From: Candidatus Ethanoperedens thermophilum
GTDB taxonomy: Archaea > Halobacteriota > Methanosarcinia > Methanosarcinales > EX4572-44
Reading direction: 5' to 3'
Assembly: GCA_012910725.1 (NCBI GenBank)
Contig: WNEG01000104.1
Span: 1-5,001 of the forward strand
Length of the DNA stretch: 5,001 bases
Part shown: piece by piece, positions 1 to 5,001 of the stretch
Layout of the letters: each line of letters begins with the position of its first letter
Numbering within the stretch: the first letter of the stretch is position 1
The notes under the pieces: model-generated
The model's database searches: none
What the model saw: the letters and a program-made list of their open reading frames with translations, nothing else
What the model was told of the DNA's origin: nothing
Translations under genes and position numbers: made by a program

Positions 1-6
1 AAATTA

Positions 7-50
7 ATTCTCGATTACGAGAAGCACTGTACAGCTTCGCTGTGCAGAAC
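7..50. repeat. Module A, copy 1 (two hairpins)
   Basis: First of three identical 44-nt copies. It contains two inverted repeats. The first is TCTCG, loop ATTA, CGAGA. The second pairs GCAC...AGC with GCTGTGC around a TTC loop, with a 5-nt TGTAC bulge on the left arm. The preceding bases (1-6) may belong to another module cut by the window edge. Confidence 0.8.
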
Positions 51-74
51 TGCACACAACGCAAGCAGAAATTG

Positions 75-118
75 ATTCTCGATTACGAGAAGCACTGTAC
101 AGCTTCGCTGTGCAGAAC
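75..118. repeat. Module A, copy 2
   Basis: Identical to the copy at 7-50. Unlike copies 1 and 3 it is not followed by module B. It is followed by a 30-nt variant (119-148) carrying its own hairpin, CACAC, loop TCC, GTGTG. Confidence 0.8.
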
Positions 119-148
119 CACACACTCCGTGTGCGGAAACAACTCTCA

Positions 149-192
149 ATTCTCGATTACGAGAAGCACTGTACAGCTTCGCTGTGCAGAAC
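149..192. repeat. Module A, copy 3
   Basis: Identical to the copies at 7-50 and 75-118. Copies 1 and 3, with the B modules after them, belong to a 79-nt exact repeat (6-84 and 148-226), which points to recent segmental duplication within the array. Confidence 0.8.
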
Positions 193-246
193 TGCACACA
201 ACGCAAGCAGAAATTGATTCTCGATTGTGTTAGCAATCGAGTGCAG
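191..246. repeat. Composite B+C repeat, copy 1
   Basis: This 56-nt segment is identical to 270-325. The B part can pair CTGC with GCAG across an 11-nt loop. The C part (217-246) contains the strongest hairpin in the array: CTCGATTG at 220-227, loop TGTTAG, and CAATCGAG at 234-241, a perfect 8-bp stem. Confidence 0.8.
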
Positions 247-269
247 AAATAACTCTTGATTACGCAAGC

Positions 270-325
270 ACTGCACACAACGCAAGCAGAAATTGATTCT
301 CGATTGTGTTAGCAATCGAGTGCAG
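270..325. repeat. Composite B+C repeat, copy 2
   Basis: Exact 56-nt copy of 191-246, offset by 79 nt. The 8-bp stem is at 299-306 and 313-320. Between the two composites (247-269) lies a variant of module A reduced to CTTG, loop ATTACG, CAAG. The array ends just after this copy; positions 326-386 are unique sequence without a recognisable signal. Confidence 0.8.
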
Positions 326-386
326 CAAAATATGTATCGAATTCCAGTAACGAGAGAACATGGTTGCGTTTACAATTTCCTATACG

Positions 387-1316
387 TTAAAAAACACACA
401 TCACCCCGATTATGATTAGTGTTTTTGCAAGCATGCTTGCACTGTAGTTTATCAGTGTTATTTTTATACCAAGTTTCCCGAACAATCCTATGTACATGGC
501 TATGCTGTACTTGATGTAGATCATAGTTATCACCACCATGCTCCCGATTAAGAGTGTGAGTAATGCTTGTTTTTGTGTGATGAGATCTTGCGCTAGAAGG
601 CTTCCAATAACTGCATATCCTGCTGAGAAGTGAATAAACTGTGCAGTCAGTGCAGTGATTGATTCACCTGGTAGTTGTATGCAGTTCAAAAACGGTGTGA
701 AAATCTTTGTTATGTAAGACAGGTTGTTTGTCTGTATCAGCGCCCAGATGATAGCAGTTGTTAGAATCAGTATGGGCATAATTTTTCGCAGTGTTTTTAC
801 AGAGTTTTTAATGCCCCTTTTTATAATCTCTTTGTTAATCTGTGTTTTTATTTGCGGCAGTGGTTGATGAATTGTTTGATCATTGCGTGGATGTACCATG
901 ATTCTATTGTAACTGACGGCTGCTGCCGCCTGCATCAATGCTGATAGTATATTTAGCCCAACATAGATGCTACCAAGTACTGGTCCAAGAAACACTAACG
1001 CTATTGGTGCATGTACTCTAAATAATGATTCCCCGAGCACCGTTGGAAGGGTGCATAACACCACTGAAGTGATGGTTTCTTCTTCTCTGATACGCTTGTT
1101 TCTGTAAAGTTCTGCAAGCGCTGCTTTGCCTGCGGTAGAGTCAAGAAGACAGGTGAGTGCTGCAACGATTGCGCCATCAGGAAGGTTTGATGCTCTGCAC
1201 AGTGGTTTTATAAGGAAGTTAAGTTTTGCTGTGATGTTTGTTTCTACCAGGATATTTGCAAAAACAACGCCCATTATTATGAATAATATGGATTTGAATA
1301 GGTACTGGTAGAGCAT
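387..1316 (-). CDS. Gate-domain (nucleoside recognition) membrane protein
   Basis: A 309-residue integral membrane protein. Hydrophobic segments lie at about residues 8-24, 84-96, 103-133, 180-196, 218-245, 250-276 and 292-309, with a polar cytoplasmic-type loop at about 138-178. Two stretches resemble each other: 45-72 (LPDGAIVAALT then STAGKAALAEL) and 215-243 (LPGESITALT then SAGYAVIGSLL). This two-fold repeat is typical of the Gate/nucleoside-recognition family, which includes SpmA/SpmB-like proteins and the FeoB core. The family includes transporters, but here the substrate is unknown and the name does not prove nucleoside transport. The ATG lies 9 nt after the stop of the radical SAM gene, so the two are probably co-transcribed. 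No clear ribosome-binding site is visible, so translation may be coupled. A run of six T lies at the stop codon on the coding strand. Downstream is the hairpin-repeat array. Confidence 0.65.
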   Translation of the reverse strand: MLYQYLFKSILFIIMGVVFANILVETNITAKLNFLIKPLCRASNLPDGAIVAALTCLLDSTAGKAALAELYRNKRIREEETITSVVLCTLPTVLGESLFRVHAPIALVFLGPVLGSIYVGLNILSALMQAAAAVSYNRIMVHPRNDQTIHQPLPQIKTQINKEIIKRGIKNSVKTLRKIMPILILTTAIIWALIQTNNLSYITKIFTPFLNCIQLPGESITALTAQFIHFSAGYAVIGSLLAQDLITQKQALLTLLIGSMVVITMIYIKYSIAMYIGLFGKLGIKITLINYSASMLAKTLIIIGVMCVF

Positions 1317-1325
1317 GAATGCTTC

Positions 1326-2036
1326 TTATGCCACACGCACGCTTTGATATACAGGGTTTTCTTTTACCTTTTGGTGGTATTCATTTAGCGATTGGAAGCA
1401 TGAGGTAGTAACCTCCTCTAAATACTTTTCAGCAGTTTGTTTCACATCCTCCATTTCCCTCTGGTCAGGGGAGTGCCATGGCATTCCTTGAACTGGCATG
1501 TATCCAATGATATGAAATGGTATCTGTGGATCCACTTCTGCTATGAATCTTGCTATATTTTCCACTTCATCTGTGTCAATGAGATTAGGGATAAATACTG
1601 TGTTTGCAGTTGCAGTTATGCCCTGATCGTAAATTCGTCTAAAATGGTCCAACACCCTTGAATTTGATACCCCGGTGTATTCCTTGTGAATTTTATCTGA
1701 GTATGCTTTTATTGTAATGTGCATTGCATCAATATCATCCGGAGGCATGTTCCAGCCCATCGAATGGCCTATTTTAGTTTTCACATCCAGCTCTTCATGG
1801 CAGAATGTTGCAATGGTGCCAAGGTTTTGACACAGGGTAGGCTCTCCACCGACAAAATGCACCCATTTAACATTTAGAGACTTCAATGCATTCTTTACCT
1901 GCTCAATGCCCAGTTCTTGATGCGTCGATTCTTTGTTCGAAATATATGGACAGCCTTTACATTTGAAATTGCATCCAACAGTATGAACATTTGCACGTCT
2001 GTATTGCTTGCAGTAGGTTACAGCTTTTAAAGACAT
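1326..2036 (-). CDS. Radical SAM protein, PflA-like
   Basis: A 236-residue cytoplasmic radical SAM enzyme. The [4Fe-4S]-binding CxxxCxxC motif is C22-C26-C29 (GCNFKCKGC). A GGEPT motif at residues 63-67 fits the SAM-contacting GGE segment. ITIKAYSDKIHKEYTG (about 107-122), NTVFIPNLIDTDEVENIA (about 145-162) and the FHIIGYMP segment (about 174-181) follow the layout of the pyruvate-formate-lyase activating enzyme and AmrS-type group. No second cluster-binding domain is seen. Length is normal for an activase-like member. The protein partner or substrate cannot be told: no glycyl-radical enzyme lies in the window. The ATG has GGTGGTG a few nucleotides upstream, a plausible weak archaeal ribosome-binding site. 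The membrane-protein gene follows after 9 nt, so the pair may act together, but that is inference. Confidence 0.75.
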   Translation of the reverse strand: MSLKAVTYCKQYRRANVHTVGCNFKCKGCPYISNKESTHQELGIEQVKNALKSLNVKWVHFVGGEPTLCQNLGTIATFCHEELDVKTKIGHSMGWNMPPDDIDAMHITIKAYSDKIHKEYTGVSNSRVLDHFRRIYDQGITATANTVFIPNLIDTDEVENIARFIAEVDPQIPFHIIGYMPVQGMPWHSPDQREMEDVKQTAEKYLEEVTTSCFQSLNEYHQKVKENPVYQSVRVA

Positions 2037-2058
2037 TTACACCACCAGAGTAATCAAT

Positions 2059-2117
2059 CATTAATTATAGATTGTAACACATAGTTCTATTTCAGTTGTA
2101 TCAATTAATACATAAAT
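2059..2117 (-). promoter_or_regulatory. Candidate archaeal promoter for the radical SAM gene
   Basis: Two AT-rich elements on the minus strand resemble archaeal TATA boxes: TTTATGTATTAA (2105-2116), about 75 nt before the start codon, and TATAATTAAT (2060-2069), about 29 nt before it. The first would give a leader of roughly 45-50 nt. The second would give a very short leader or a leaderless transcript. A separate promoter is expected because about 140 nt separate this gene from the mobile-element remnant upstream. Sequence pattern only. Confidence 0.35.
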
Positions 2118-2175
2118 GTTGTTATAATGCAGGCTGTGGGACAAAAATAGAAGATACCTTTGGACCTGCAAAACT

Positions 2176-2296
2176 TCAGTCTTTTAGTACAATTACAAAT
2201 ACCTTTTTTCCAATGTGTCTTTTTGGAGCATCTATTTTAGCACCATTACAGACCGACATTCGCGAATTTACACGATTCCTCTACCCTCTGCGCCAT
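2176..2296 (-). pseudogene. Frameshifted DUF2080-like transposon-encoded small protein
   Basis: The ATG at 2296 has a strong AAGGAG ribosome-binding site 5 nt upstream. The first 15 codons read MAQRVEESCKFANVG, then the frame hits a TAA one codon later. A +1 shift gives NGAKIDAPKRHIGKK followed by VFVIVLKD and a stop at 2176-2178. The total length is 121 nt, or 40 codons plus one base. The joined product (about 39 residues) fits the G-N-x-A-K-x-x-x-P-K-x-x-I-G-K-K-V pattern that I associate with DUF2080, the small proteins often encoded beside archaeal IS200/IS605-type transposase genes. A single-base insertion near 2244-2247 explains the break; a sequencing error is possible. No transposase gene is intact nearby. 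The family call rests on the C-terminal half. Confidence 0.5.
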
Positions 2297-2300
2297 CGTT

Positions 2301-2314
2301 ACTCCTTACGGAGC
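2301..2314 (-). promoter_or_regulatory. Hairpin covering the ribosome-binding site
   Basis: On the minus strand, GCTCC and GGAGT pair (one G-T wobble) around a GTAA loop. The GGAG arm is the ribosome-binding site for the ATG at 2296. The TAA in the loop is the stop codon of the upstream 65-codon ORF. A ribosome finishing the upstream ORF would open the stem, so the arrangement suggests translational coupling. A second hairpin, CCCAA and TTGGG around AATAG, sits just upstream at 2320-2334. Confidence 0.45.
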
Positions 2315-2503
2315 TCCTACCCAACTATTTTGGGAGTGCACAGGGCTTGATCCTAGTTCCGCATCGCGAATAATTATGAACGCCTTAAAAGCCATCTCTA
2401 AGCCGGAAACCGCCTGTCCATTCCCTATAATGTGACAGCAGCCATTATAGTCTGATTCCATACCTTTTGGTCTAAGCGAAGGCAGCCTAATTTCGCTTAT
2501 CAT
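2306..2503 (-). CDS. Small hypothetical ORF after bioW
   Basis: A 65-codon ORF whose ATG overlaps the bioW stop as ATGA, a common arrangement for translationally coupled genes. I do not recognise the product. It has an adjacent cysteine pair (YNGCCHIIGNG, about residues 20-30) and no obvious membrane segment or complete domain. It does not resemble BioF, BioA or BioD. Its stop codon lies in the hairpin that covers the next ribosome-binding site, which favours it being translated. It could be a genuine small protein, the remains of a mobile-element gene matching the DUF2080-like remnant just downstream, or a chance ORF. No ribosome-binding site of its own is evident. Confidence 0.3.
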   Translation of the reverse strand: MISEIRLPSLRPKGMESDYNGCCHIIGNGQAVSGLEMAFKAFIIIRDAELGSSPVHSQNSWVGAP

Positions 2504-3396
2504 GACTGATGACTCTTCCGATGATTCGACTTTCGTTTCTTCTTAGCGTTCTTATCCTGACAGTCGGTCTGAATATTTAAAAGACACTCCATTGTGGAAC
2601 AAACGGATGGCTGAGTAGTTATGGCAGATACTGTTCGAACACCACTTATCTGGTCAACGACAACAGTCGCATGTTCAAGGTAGTTAATGTATTCATGAAG
2701 GTTGATACCTGTTCTTACAAAAAACACTCTTCCACCCGCGGACGCTCCTGTTTTTTTAAGATTGGGCATGCGCAAGAATCCAAGTTTCTTTGACGCTACG
2801 TACCCAACGTGGTTTGATGGATTGTCTGATATACACAACTCTGCAATCGTTTTAAAATTAGCTACCTTGCTTGCAAGAGTTAGGGCTTCTCTTATTACCT
2901 CTATTCGTTTATCAAGTTTTAAAGTTGATAGTTCCTTTCTAAGTGTCTCTACTGCTCGTGGGCTCATATCCATTCGTGTTACACGTACTCCTCTAAAACT
3001 GTCTGGTTCAAGCCGCTTTTTATTCTCACAGTTCATAATTATCGCGCCCCTCATATTCCCTCCATCAGGTGCTGGTCCTTTCTGAAGTAGTTCGAGGGCA
3101 CTACGTGCAACAGTGTCTGGTATGCCACTATGAATAAGAGCACCTACGGCAAGCCCCTTTGCCTGTATATGGCTTTTGATCCTTATGCTCGTAAGTGGCA
3201 GTGCTGGTATGTACTGGATCGCACCTGTTATTTTCTCAATTGTTATATGGATAGTATCTGGAATGCCGTTTTCATGCGATGCCGCTCTCTTTGATAGCTG
3301 CTCTACCACCAGGGGTATATCTTTTTTGGGGATGATTCTCTCTGCACCTGAGACGTGCCTTCCACCAACACTTGCTCTCATTCGAAGACTAAACAT
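2500..3396 (-). CDS. bioW: 6-carboxyhexanoate-CoA ligase (pimeloyl-CoA synthetase)
   Basis: BioW joins pimelate to coenzyme A with ATP (giving AMP and pyrophosphate), forming pimeloyl-CoA for biotin synthesis in the cytoplasm. Family features are clear: the N-terminal SLRMRASVGGRHVSGAERI (residues 3-21), the glycine-rich KGPAPDGGNMRGAIIM (106-121), RGVRVTRMDMS (135-145), and NHVGYVASKKLGFLRMPNLK (195-214) followed by SAGGRVFFV (219-227). The start is fixed because the conserved motif begins at residue 3. It overlaps the bioB stop by 8 nt, with a weak GGTG 7 nt upstream. At 298 residues it is longer than the usual 230-260. The surplus is at the C-terminus, ending in a basic, low-complexity tail (about 282-298, KNAKKKRKS then NHRKSHQS) that may come from rearrangement beside the mobile-element remnant. 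Confidence 0.9.
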   Translation of the reverse strand: MFSLRMRASVGGRHVSGAERIIPKKDIPLVVEQLSKRAASHENGIPDTIHITIEKITGAIQYIPALPLTSIRIKSHIQAKGLAVGALIHSGIPDTVARSALELLQKGPAPDGGNMRGAIIMNCENKKRLEPDSFRGVRVTRMDMSPRAVETLRKELSTLKLDKRIEVIREALTLASKVANFKTIAELCISDNPSNHVGYVASKKLGFLRMPNLKKTGASAGGRVFFVRTGINLHEYINYLEHATVVVDQISGVRTVSAITTQPSVCSTMECLLNIQTDCQDKNAKKKRKSNHRKSHQS

Positions 3397-4369
3397 GGTG
3401 GTGCACCGTTAGTCCAAGGTCAGCAATCATCTGCAAGTCTTTCGGTGGCATCTGGCCTTTCGTTGTAAGATAGTTTCCAAGAAGTATTCCATTGACTCCA
3501 CTGGTTAGTGCAAGGCTTTGAAGGCTGCGAAGACCAATTTCACGTCCTCCTGCAAGTAGAAGGCTCTTATCTGGTAGAATAAGTCTGTACACTGCTATGG
3601 TTTTAAGTATTTCAAGTGGTGATGGCAAAACGACGTTCTCAAGCGGGGTTCCTGCAATTGGTGTTATGATGTTAATTGGAACAGCATCAACATTTAGTTT
3701 TTTTAGAGCAAGTGCAAGTTCTATTCGATCAGAGAGTGTCTCTCCAAGTCCGATGATCCCGCCAGAGCAAACCTCAAGTCCGCTTTCTTTTGCAATCTTA
3801 ACCGTGTTGATTCGCTGCTCATAAGTATGCGTGGTGCAGATCGAAGCAAAAAAACTCTTTGAGGTTTCAAGGTTATGGTGGATACGCGTTAGACCAGCAT
3901 CTTTAAGCATTGCCGCTCTTTTTTCAGTGATTGCTCCAATAGAGGTACAAACTGATAAGCTGGTCTTTTTTTTGATTTGTTTTATCGTATAGAGTATGCT
4001 GCTAAACTCTTTCTGGTCGAGGCTTAATCCACTTGTAACAATAGAAAATCGGTTTGCTCCCATATCTTTACCACGCTTGGCAAGATCAATCAGGTCTGCT
4101 GTCTGCATCAGTGGATATGGTGTGACGTTTGTGTGATTGTGTACCGATTGGGCACAGAAACTACAGTCCTCACCACACAAGCTGCATTTGGCATTGACAA
4201 TGCAGCATGTATCAACAACATTTCCATGGTATCTACGTGTTATTGTATTTGCGAGCGAGAGCAGCTCACCGATTTCAGCATCCTCAAGATTCAGTAAGAG
4301 CAGTGCTTCTTCCCTCGTGGACTTGTGTCCTGCCAGTATTTTTGATTTGAGTTCTTCAAAACACATCAT
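3389..4369 (-). CDS. bioB: Biotin synthase, anaerobe-type (type II)
   Basis: Radical SAM enzyme that inserts sulfur into dethiobiotin to make biotin. With the start at 4369 it has 326 residues, normal for BioB. The radical SAM cysteines are C65-C69-C72 (CGEDCSFCAQS). BioB landmarks follow: HHNLETS (164-170), CTTHTYEQR (178-186), EVCSGGIIGLGET (199-211), VPINIITPIAGTPLE (230-244) and AGGREIGL (273-280). Cys equivalents of E. coli C128 and C188 are C141 and C201. The C97 position is S109 and the R260 position is L271, with an extra Cys at C178. This is the pattern of BioB from obligate anaerobes, for which a different auxiliary Fe-S cluster has been reported. The frame is open to an ATG at 4498, but that would overlap mtd by 113 nt and add a non-conserved 43 residues. 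ATG at 4369 leaves a 16-nt gap; the next codon, at 4366, is also ATG. No clear ribosome-binding site is seen. Confidence 0.93.
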   Translation of the reverse strand: MMCFEELKSKILAGHKSTREEALLLLNLEDAEIGELLSLANTITRRYHGNVVDTCCIVNAKCSLCGEDCSFCAQSVHNHTNVTPYPLMQTADLIDLAKRGKDMGANRFSIVTSGLSLDQKEFSSILYTIKQIKKKTSLSVCTSIGAITEKRAAMLKDAGLTRIHHNLETSKSFFASICTTHTYEQRINTVKIAKESGLEVCSGGIIGLGETLSDRIELALALKKLNVDAVPINIITPIAGTPLENVVLPSPLEILKTIAVYRLILPDKSLLLAGGREIGLRSLQSLALTSGVNGILLGNYLTTKGQMPPKDLQMIADLGLTVHHHV

Positions 4370-4385
4370 AGATGTCTTTTGAGAG

Positions 4386-5001
4386 TTACTCTGGTTTTTC
4401 GTACAACCTGGTTTTGGACAGTATTCTGCCATCCCTTGCATGCGGTTTTCGTGATACTGCATCATTACATTTCTCGATTTCCCGTGCCTCGTCTGCAAGT
4501 ACTGAAGCAGTTCTTACCATCTCATGTCCTGCTGCTGTTGTGAGTGTGATTGCTTCTGTTCCCTTCATACCAAAGCATGCTTTGGAGTTGATTTCAGCAG
4601 CCTTGGATAGAATGTGCAGTGCTGCAAGTGCCTTCGCTTTTGCGTATGGGTTTGAGAAACCACCATATTCTATGCATTTTTCTGGCTTTGCAAGAATGTG
4701 AGGCAGGTTCAATGTTTCACCTGTTTTGATCTCTTCAATCACACCATCGATTGTTTCCTGCACAAGCCGCATGGCACCAGTAAATGCAAGGGTTTTATTT
4801 ACCTCGGCATTGAAATTGACCATTTCCACTGTATCAAGATATTCTCTTTTTGCACCGATGAGAGGATCAACAGGCAGAATAATATATCCAAAGCCCGCAT
4901 CTGCTAATTTTTGGCGATCGTCTTTTTCAGTCGGTCCATCAGATACTATTATTGTAGGGATGTCTTTCCAGATTTTTCGTGCCTCAACTGGTCCTTGTGC
5001 A
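4386..5001 (-). CDS. mtd: F420-dependent methylene-H4MPT dehydrogenase (partial, N-terminus off window)
   Basis: Mtd interconverts methylene- and methenyl-tetrahydromethanopterin with coenzyme F420 in the cytoplasm, in CO2-reducing methanogenesis or in the reverse direction in methane oxidisers. The frame is open from the stop at 4386 to the right edge (204 codons visible). It begins AQGPVEARKIWKDIPTIIVS and continues through GFGYIILPVDPLIGAKREYL, VNFNAEVNKTLAFTGAMRLV, GGFSNPYAKAKALAAL, a GHEMVRTA stretch, LADEAREIEKCNDAVSRKPH and a C-terminal LSKTRLYEKPE. These match known Mtd proteins along their length, including the AHEM(M/V)R and LADEARE(L/I)EK segments. Usual length is about 275-283, so roughly 75 N-terminal residues lie outside. 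The GTG at 4829 is internal and not the start. bioB follows after 16 nt, suggesting co-transcription of a central energy-metabolism gene with biotin synthesis. Confidence 0.93.
   Translation of the reverse strand, partial: AQGPVEARKIWKDIPTIIVSDGPTEKDDRQKLADAGFGYIILPVDPLIGAKREYLDTVEMVNFNAEVNKTLAFTGAMRLVQETIDGVIEEIKTGETLNLPHILAKPEKCIEYGGFSNPYAKAKALAALHILSKAAEINSKACFGMKGTEAITLTTAAGHEMVRTASVLADEAREIEKCNDAVSRKPHARDGRILSKTRLYEKPE

Larger units (their letters stand above)
1..325. repeat. Tandem array of hairpin-forming modules
   Basis: Non-coding array built from three recurring modules. Module A (44 nt) occurs at 7-50, 75-118 and 149-192. Module B (24 nt) occurs at 51-74, 193-216 and 272-295. Module C (30 nt) occurs at 217-246 and 296-325. 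The order is A-B-A-(variant)-A-B-C-(variant)-B-C. Two long exact repeats result: 6-84 equals 148-226 (79 nt) and 191-246 equals 270-325 (56 nt). Nearly every module contains an inverted repeat. The array lies downstream of the leftward membrane-protein gene and runs off the left edge, so its full size is unknown. The overlapping ORFs on both strands are products of the repetition and look like no protein. Function is unknown; a family of extragenic palindromic repeats or a structured 3' untranslated RNA are possibilities. Confidence 0.85.

Noticed and set aside
7..192. CRISPR array (identical 44-nt units with 24-30-nt intervals)
   Set aside because: Two of the intervals are identical repeat modules (B), not unique spacers, and the units are mixed with other modules. 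No cas genes are nearby.
15..278. An 87-codon minus-strand ORF and a 63-codon plus-strand ORF within the repeats
   Set aside because: Both are repetitive translations of the hairpin modules, with no ribosome-binding site and no resemblance to a protein family.
1..325. Integron attC sites
   Set aside because: The imperfect palindromes have a fitting size, but the conserved R'' and R' core boxes (GTTRRRY and RYYYAAC) are not in the required places and no cassettes lie between units.
2096..2350. Plus-strand 84-codon ORF
   Set aside because: It is antisense to the DUF2080-like remnant and the small ORF, has no ribosome-binding site, and its translation shows no family pattern.
2306..2503. Reading the 65-codon ORF as a glutamine amidotransferase start or as a TnpB C-terminus
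   Set aside because: CCHIIGNG faintly recalls a class II amidotransferase, but the cysteine is not N-terminal and the rest does not follow. No zinc-ribbon CxxC pairs of TnpB are present in any minus-strand frame.
4370..4498. Upstream in-frame extension of bioB to an ATG at 4498
   Set aside because: It would overlap the conserved C-terminus of mtd by 113 nt, and the 43 extra residues do not resemble BioB N-termini.
4827..4829. GTG as the start of a 147-codon gene
   Set aside because: The same frame stays open to the window edge with Mtd-like sequence throughout, so this codon is an internal valine.

Overview
The window reads as archaeal, from a methanogen or methane-oxidising relative in the Euryarchaeota. 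The main evidence is the right-hand gene, a clear match to the F420-dependent methylene-tetrahydromethanopterin dehydrogenase Mtd, an enzyme of methanogenesis and reverse methanogenesis. Base composition is moderate to AT-rich. The few recognisable ribosome-binding sites are weak GGTG-type sequences close to the start codon. I cannot place the genus. All credible genes lie on the minus strand, so transcription runs from right to left.

Right half (2500-5001): mtd (its N-terminus is off the right edge), bioB and bioW follow each other with a 16-nt gap and then an 8-nt overlap, which suggests one operon. BioW would activate pimelate to pimeloyl-CoA, the first committed step of biotin synthesis. 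BioB would insert sulfur into dethiobiotin, the last step. The middle enzymes (BioF, BioA, BioD) are not in this window. BioB looks like the anaerobe-type (type II) enzyme: the positions equivalent to two E. coli [2Fe-2S] ligands are Ser and Leu, and there is an extra Cys in the ICTTHTY segment.

Middle (2037-2499): bioW overlaps, as ATGA, a 65-codon ORF of unknown function. A short frameshifted gene follows, resembling the small transposon-encoded DUF2080 proteins of archaea. A small hairpin covers the ribosome-binding site of that gene, with the stop codon of the 65-codon ORF in its loop. I read this stretch as a probable mobile-element remnant at the 3' end of the biotin operon. The remaining 139 bp before the next gene contain AT-rich promoter candidates.

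Left half (387-2036): a PflA-like radical SAM protein and, 9 nt downstream, a seven-segment membrane protein of the Gate (nucleoside-recognition) type, probably co-transcribed. Neither substrate can be named.

Far left (1-325): a tandem array of short modules, each able to form a hairpin, which continues off the left edge. Module copies are identical over 44 to 79 nt, while variant hairpins elsewhere keep base pairing despite changed bases. It does not match CRISPR or integron attC architecture and is the most unusual item here. Positions 326-386 hold nothing I can identify.
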